Shown here: positions 20,964 to 25,921 of the stretch, in pieces
Numbering within the stretch: the first letter of the stretch is position 1
Layout: each line of letters opens with the position of its first letter
Source of the DNA: Lingula anatina
Lineage: Eukaryota; Brachiopoda; Lingulata; Lingulida; Lingulidae
Reading direction: 5' to 3'
DNA: 25,921 nucleotides
Assembly: GCF_001039355.2 (NCBI RefSeq)
Contig: NW_019773992.1
Location: 546,401-572,321, forward strand
The notes under the pieces: model-generated
What the model was told of the DNA's origin: nothing
Database searches by the model: none
The model's input: the letters and a program-made list of their open reading frames with translations, nothing else
Program-made: the position numbers and the translations under genes

Positions 20964-21937
20964 CAGTGTATGAAATGGCCGCCAGCCCGCCAGCCCGAGG
21001 CTGGTAACTTTCAGGCCGGGCGGGTAAGATTTACAAATTACCCGCCCGACGGGCTGGCTATTTTTACAGCCTATTTTCACCATTATTTTGTCTATGTTCA
21101 CAAGCGATTTCAGCAAAAATATCAAATCAACTCACTGCTTTCACCCACTTTCATAGAAGCAAAGAACTAACCAATCGAACGCTCGAGATACGGGGCCCTG
21201 CAGGACTGTCTATGGGCCATTAGCGTGCAGGACCGTTCCCGACCGTTTTAAGCGATATTCAAAGGGACCCTACGAACTGAATTCTTTCTTTTTTATTGTA
21301 AGCACAGAGATCGATTTATTTGACAAGAATATATATATATATATATTTGGTCATACTTGTTGCTATACAGAAAAGCAAAAATTATGATCAAATGATATCA
21401 CGAAATCGGAATAAAAGTTATGAATAAATTATTGAAGAAGAAATGAGACAGCCTGCAAGGTGAACATAAACTGAATTGACTACCCCCCTCCCCTGCCCGC
21501 TAAAGGGCCCTGAAATTTTTTGGTATTTTAGATGGTGAATGGTGCCATTTGGTATGGTTTAGAACTATGATTCAACTAGTGAAAAGTCTCATTTCCAGAG
21601 GGGAGTTTTTTTTTTTTTTTTTTTTTTTTGCAGAAATTGAAAGGGGGGGCATCAGGACCCCCCTGACCCCCCCCCCCCCCCTCTAAATCCAACACTGACA
21701 AGGTATCATTCAGTAGAAATTCCAACCAATTTCTAAATTTCCACGCATAAGGCATGATATTGCCCTTTCATTTCCAAATTACTCTCCCAAGATTGTATTC
21801 TAGACCCACTCAGCATACCTCTCTTAACTCTAGGGGTTATCATAACTAGGGCAGGTAACTACATGGCCGGGCTTGTAACTTTTCAGAGTTACCTGCCCGG
21901 CGGTCTGGCTAGTAATTGCCTTGAATTTCATACACTG
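20964..21937. mobile_element. 974-bp non-autonomous transposon with GTTACAG target duplication and subterminal hairpins
   Basis: The ends are inverted CAGTGTATGAAAT (perfect for 13 bp). GTTACAG is duplicated at 20957-20963 and 21938-21944. Each subterminal zone has a GC-rich hairpin: GGGCGGGTAA pairing with TTACCCGCCC near 21019-21050, and GGGCAGGTAAC pairing with GTTACCTGCCC near 21850-21898. The interior has an AT microsatellite (21330-21345), a T-run (21607-21629) and a C-run (about 21668-21681). CAGTG ends suggest hAT; a 7-bp duplication would then be an 8-bp one that lost a base. It lies within the 17577-22523 element. Confidence 0.85.
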
Positions 21938-22527
21938 GTTACAGATTGATTTTTCATTACACACTCTCTTGCACTGAAGAAAAATACTCATAATTAATTT
22001 GCGGCCTTAGTAGAGGATCTTCTCTCGCTTTCTCTGCAATTACTGACTTTTCTTTAATATCTTATCTTAAAGTTTATACTGACATCAAACTGTTGATATG
22101 GTTTTCTGGGGGTGTTCCTTTCTTTTGAATGGCATCTTATGTCAGATTTGATATTATTGACCAAAATATCTCATAACAGAAGACTGGATGTTATTATCAC
22201 TCAGCGACATACTTTTTTAATGACTCAAGCCAAAAAAATTTTTAATCAGCACTCAAAAATAACAATGATAAAAAATATTCCATATTAAGTGGCAACCCTG
22301 TACGTTACCGTACGGGTTTTGGAACATACGTTACCATATAGGGCTCTTTGCGTAATGTTAAAGACATGGTAAAATTTAAAAATTGAATTTCAGTTGAGAC
22401 AGTCGTGGATTTTTGTTCTATACACATAAATGTTTTGAAATATTGCATACAATTTTGAATTCATTCATTTTTATTTTTTGACACTTCAGCATGTGAAATG
22501 CACCACTATATTGGGTTTGGGTGGGAA

Positions 22528-22578
22528 GATCGTCAGCGGGAGATCATGAACGATCTGAGCGAGACAAGAAAGCAATAA
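22528..22578. repeat. 83-bp minisatellite, piece right of the 4.9-kb insertion
   Basis: GATCGTCAGCGGGAGATCAT and the following ACGATCTGAGCGAGACAAG continue the array unit seen at 17165-17490, in the same orientation. This is the other half of the unit split by the 17577-22523 insertion. Confidence 0.85.
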
Positions 22579-22803
22579 TGGTAATCTTTATTGCAGCTCT
22601 TAATATTGCTTCTTTTGTTCTGTTACTGAAGTCTCTACTGTTAACAATGCTATTGTGCGCCTCAGCAAAACTACCGATCGCTATCTCACACAGAGTACTG
22701 CGGTAAAGAAACAACAGCCCGACAGTACAACTCTTAATAGATTCTCCTGTTATCTGAATGAATGGTGAAGACAATGTTGTTTAGCGTCCTAAACTAACTG
22801 TAC

Positions 22804-22882
22804 CAATCGTTATCTTGCACCTTGGGCCGCACACGTAGTACTCAGGTAAAGGTACGCTAGGGCAACATTGCCGACTGTTAGA
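22804..22882. repeat. Right arm of long-range inverted repeat
   Basis: CGTTATCTTGCACCTTGGGC and the following CGCACAC are the imperfect reverse complement of 14039-14066. A degenerate tandem copy of this arm precedes it at about 22673-22735 (GATCGCTATCTCACACAGAG, GTACTGCGGTAAAG). Confidence 0.65.
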
Positions 22883-24033
22883 TCTTTATGAACGCGAAAA
22901 TAGCCCGGTGGCCGATTTTAAGGCGTACGAAATTCACGAAATCAAGATCACGCAAAATTGCTTACTGGCCGAAATTCATGGTCCAGAAAAAACTCCTGTG
23001 GGGGTACAGTCATTAAATATCGGTTCCATTGGAACGACACATGGGGAGGCATGTGAGAGGCAGAGAGACTATTAAAAGATTAGGCGGTTTTCCTTTCATG
23101 TACGTCCGCCATATTTAGTTTGTGGCTTTGTAGAGCCATGGCTCAACTCAATGTGAATGCGGTCTAACAGGGCTCTCAAGAAGAGCACTAAAACTACTCT
23201 TTTCAAGCATGCAGAATTGGCTACCCAACTATAATTCCCTTACTAAACTATGCTTCAAAATACAAATACCATTTTGCAGTGGAGACTGGTATAATTGTTT
23301 GTATGCAGATGAGAATTCACCTTGATGTCTTAATTTTAACACCAGGTTTGCATTCTTGCTCTGGCCAAGTTTTTATCTTCGTCAAGATCGACTTCCTCAC
23401 CACCCGATTTCCAGGAACTGGAGGCCCCTGAATGCATGCCAAACGACAGGCCTTACATTCTGTATGCCTGAAAAAAATTACATTAAGTCAAAATCTATTT
23501 ATACCAATAGTTGCAGGAGAGGTTGCTGGAGCACATCAAATTCTTTGAAGTTTACTTTCTTATGTGCTTGATATGTAAGTCAAATTAGCCTCCAGTGTTC
23601 TCTAGTCAGTCTAATTACTTAATGTATACAACATGAACCACAGTAAAGGTAAGAGCCTGAGGTAAATCAAAACCAAATCTCCAACACTGAAACAAGAAAT
23701 ATACCCAAGTATGGGCCCTATTTAGATTACTGTTCTAGTTCTGTTCTACATGTAGCTGGGTCTGAATATAACAATAACTAGAGGTATCTCTAGATATTGT
23801 ACCAATAGCTATAGTAAGCACATTCACATGGAAAACCAAAAAAGCAAGACACCATGGCCCCGTATTCCACCAAGCGCAAGTGTTTCGATTCCATAACTAG
23901 CACCATATAATACATTGTAGCCTCTATGTGATATTGCTGTTTGCTCTTCAAAATGCAGTTAACAAGAGTTCTCAATTTTTTGTCGAAAATTACCATTTAT
24001 TACATAATCATGGGTAAAAGTAAAAGGCCAAAT
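22883..24033. other. Unassigned stretch
   Basis: No gene is recognised. Bases 22968-22982 carry a small piece of the 8.5-10 kb repeat family. A short minus-strand frame at about 23343-23447 is exon-like only weakly. The block 23580-24030 is AT-rich with short open frames and no domain. Confidence 0.4.
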
Positions 24034-24983
24034 CCAAATCTGTGAAGTGAGGTTCATGATGAAAAGTAGATCAAAGGTCAAATTTAAGGTCACAGGAAGA
24101 CAATATGAGTTCCTATTAAAGTTCAGCAGTATCTATGGCATATCCGTGCCAGTTATAGGGGAAGGAAAATGAGCAAATTTCAGTTCATGGTGAAAAGTAG
24201 GTCAAGGGTCAATTTCAAGGTCGTAGTTACATTTCCAGTATATGGCTTCCTATTTAAGTTCAATTGTTATATTGCAATGCTGTACTCTTTAATATAGCAC
24301 AACTCGTAAACTGTACAGAAAACAAAATAATGGACACATCTAGTGTTGCGCTTGACAAGCTCTATAAAATGCAAAAAAACAAGAGGTCTGTAGCATTTAC
24401 GGTTCAAGAATTAGACTTACAATTAGAGTTTTCAGTATCTAATAGCTGCTTCTTCTGTGAAAATGCACTGATTGACCCCAAACTCACGAAGATGAAAAAT
24501 GAGCCTAAGTGTATCACCTGCCTCTAATATAAAAGGTTACATGTGAAGTTTGTGAAAACTGGCCAAAAAAAAAAAGAATTTTTAATTTCCATTTTAAGAA
24601 AATTTTGACCCGTTTGACCTTAAAATAAAAATCAAAGATCAAAGCCAAGTGCATATTTGAAATCTCCACATGACTTTTGGTCAGCCATTTTTCCCATAAT
24701 TTCTTCAGTTTAGAAGATATTTAGCATTTAATTTTGCAAATTTTGGACAAGGGTGCATTGCGACGAGCATCACACCTAGACCAAAGGACCGCTAAAGCCC
24801 AAAATTTACATGGATAGAGTTGAGATTATATGTAACCTAAATCCAAGAGATGGGTACGCAGGGTCCTGTAGTCTAGGAGGTAAAGCAGTAATGGTGACTT
24901 GATGCTAGAGCTGGCGATGGGTCAGACTAAAACCATGTGTATCGCCAGCCCCTGCACTGGTGGTACAATTAAACAAAAAACAA
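24034..24983. repeat. Long dispersed repeat rich in AGGTCA half-sites (right copy)
   Basis: Collinear with 8530-10040, but without the MITE and without the roughly 200 bp at 9100-9300. It shares the duplicated TTCATGRTGAAAAGTAGRTC units (24054 and 24185), AAAATGCACTGATTGACCCC, GGACAAGGGTGCATTGCGA, CTAAATCCAAGAGATGGGTA and CTGGTGGTACAATTAAA. An 87-codon open frame (24264-24527) falls in a region whose left copy is not open in the same way, so it is not taken as a gene. Confidence 0.8.
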
Positions 24984-25921
24984 TAAACAAGGCAGCAAAG
25001 CTGTCAAATGTACAGACAAAAAACAGAAAAAAAAGATGCAAAATAGGTCATTATGTCAATTTTGATGCAATAATAAATGCTTATAATAGCACAGTCAGTC
25101 AACACTAATTTTTAATCATGCACAACAGGTAACATGGTCAATAACAGGAGCAGATTCAGAGATATTTTCTGACAGTATTCCAAAGTATCTTTGTTGATCC
25201 ATCCTCCATTTTGATAGTCTTCCAACAGAAACCCGTTAATATAAACTGTAAAATCTGACTGTCTTCCAGGAGACCCAGAATATGGTCTTAATCCACCCTT
25301 TCAATAAGATTACAATGTCAGGACCATGAGAGTTAAAATTCACATGATGAAAGTCCCTATATATGAAAAATGATGACAGTGCATAAAATAATATTACATC
25401 GTGTTTAAAGACATAAATACCAATACAGCTGCTTATGTGGAAATACTGAAAATGTGCACAGCCTCAGGTGGATGGGAGTTAAAAATCACATCTTAAAAAT
25501 GCCAGTGTTGGAGAAAAAATTAAATAGAAACAACAAAAATATAATTCTAATGAAGCTGTTATTCACTGCTTCCTTATTATGGACACTATGTTATCTAGCA
25601 GAGAGCTTAACAGGGAAATATCAACAAGTGTGCTTTATGAAATTTCAATTAATGGCTACTTAATTAGGTAAATGAGTTTATAGCACTGAAATTAGCCTTG
25701 TGAATACCCAAGGGGAATTAACAGACTGACCACACAAATTTGTCTATCAAAGGTCTTCAGGCCCATAAGTCACACCTTAAGAAAAGCAGAAAACAATAAT
25801 GCACAAAAACAGGAGACTGCCCAATTCTGATGCAATAATACATTATGTTTAACTGCACAGTCAACATAAAATTTTAATTATGCACAACAGGTAACGCTGA
25901 TGAAAGTAAAAGCATAAGGCT
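24984..25921. repeat. Dispersed repeat block (right copy), running off the edge
   Basis: 24984-25026 is identical to 6824-6866. Further related units follow: CAATTTTGATGCAATAATAA near 25055, a second start of the same unit near 25790 (CAATTCTGATGCAATAATAC), and the CTTCAGGCCCATAAGTCACA motif at about 25751. It joins directly onto the AGGTCA-rich repeat at its left, whereas on the left side of the window the corresponding block stands before that repeat. Confidence 0.8.

Larger units (their letters stand above)
17577..22523. mobile_element. 4,947-bp non-autonomous DNA transposon with GGAA target duplication
   Basis: The ends are inverted: CACCCAAACCCAATATAG followed by AGGTGCA on the left and TGGTGCA on the right (about 25 of 28 positions match). 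GGAA flanks it at 17573-17576 and 22524-22527. Removing the insert joins ATTAGCGGAA to GATCGTCAGCGGGAGATC, which is continuous 83-bp minisatellite sequence, since the array itself has CAGCGGAAGATCGT at about 17462. No open frame longer than about 100 codons and no transposase motif is present. It contains a 78-bp tandem pair, a tandem pair of about 485 bp and a younger 974-bp transposon. A 4-bp duplication occurs in several superfamilies; I cannot assign one. Confidence 0.82.

Noticed and set aside
21601-21690. T-run and C-run as a possible retroposon tail
   Set aside because: No retroposon body or target duplication is visible; it lies inside a DNA transposon with defined ends.
23100-23170. 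Possible first exons: minus-strand ATGGCGGACGTACATG and plus-strand ATGGCTCAACTCAATG
   Set aside because: Both frames stop after about ten codons, and no good donor site precedes the stop.
23856-23880. GGCCCCGTATTCCACCAAGC, resembling a Harbinger-type element end
   Set aside because: Only one end is visible and no flanking duplication could be assigned.
24264-24527. 87-codon plus-strand frame with several cysteines (CFFCENAL, KCITC)
   Set aside because: It looks zinc-finger-like, but the homologous left copy (9340-9600) has a different frame structure, so the frame is not conserved within the repeat family.
1-25921. tRNA, rRNA, CRISPR arrays and bacterial operon signals
   Set aside because: No tRNA B-box or rRNA signature was recognised by eye. 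The minisatellites lack the regular spacer pattern of CRISPR, and the intron-rich genes show the DNA is eukaryotic.

Overview
The window is eukaryotic nuclear DNA from an animal, AT-rich and intron-rich. The left quarter holds two divergently transcribed protein genes. The remaining three quarters hold no convincing cellular gene and are built almost entirely from dispersed repeats and nested DNA transposons. The PAW domain on the peptide:N-glycanase is an animal feature, and CCDC112 belongs to animals with centriolar satellites and cilia. The density of short non-autonomous DNA transposons suggests an invertebrate, probably marine. I cannot place it more finely (hemichordate, cephalochordate, echinoderm and lophotrochozoan all remain possible).

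Layout. 33-2214 (minus): first three coding exons of NGLY1, running off the left edge. 2215-2426: 212-bp space between the two start codons, a natural bidirectional promoter. 2427 to about 6673 (plus): CCDC112, 13 well-supported exons plus a short uncertain last exon. 6824-8480: tandem and dispersed repeat of about 336 bp per unit, with an 81-bp local duplication. 8530-10040: a long repeat rich in AGGTCA half-sites, holding a 272-bp MITE. 10269-10573: a 68-bp-arm foldback hairpin with a third direct copy. 11684-13343: a transposon with TTAAAA target duplication, itself interrupted by a 399-bp MITE with GACGT duplication. 13620-13975: a diverged copy of part of the 8.5-10 kb repeat. 13990-22880: a complex region bracketed by an inverted repeat. 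It contains arrays of an 83-bp minisatellite, a 688-bp Harbinger-type MITE carrying a broken transposase fragment, and a 4,947-bp transposon with a 4-bp GGAA duplication. That last element contains two internal tandem duplications and a 974-bp transposon with a 7-bp duplication. 24034-25921: a second copy of the 6.8-10 kb repeat with its blocks in a different, circularly permuted order.

The two genes do not share a pathway that I know of: NGLY1 removes N-glycans from misfolded glycoproteins in the cytosol, and CCDC112 is a coiled-coil protein of centriolar satellites. Their link here is physical, through the shared promoter region. The most informative part of the window is the insertion history: several transposon ends, target duplications and one pre-insertion site can be read directly.
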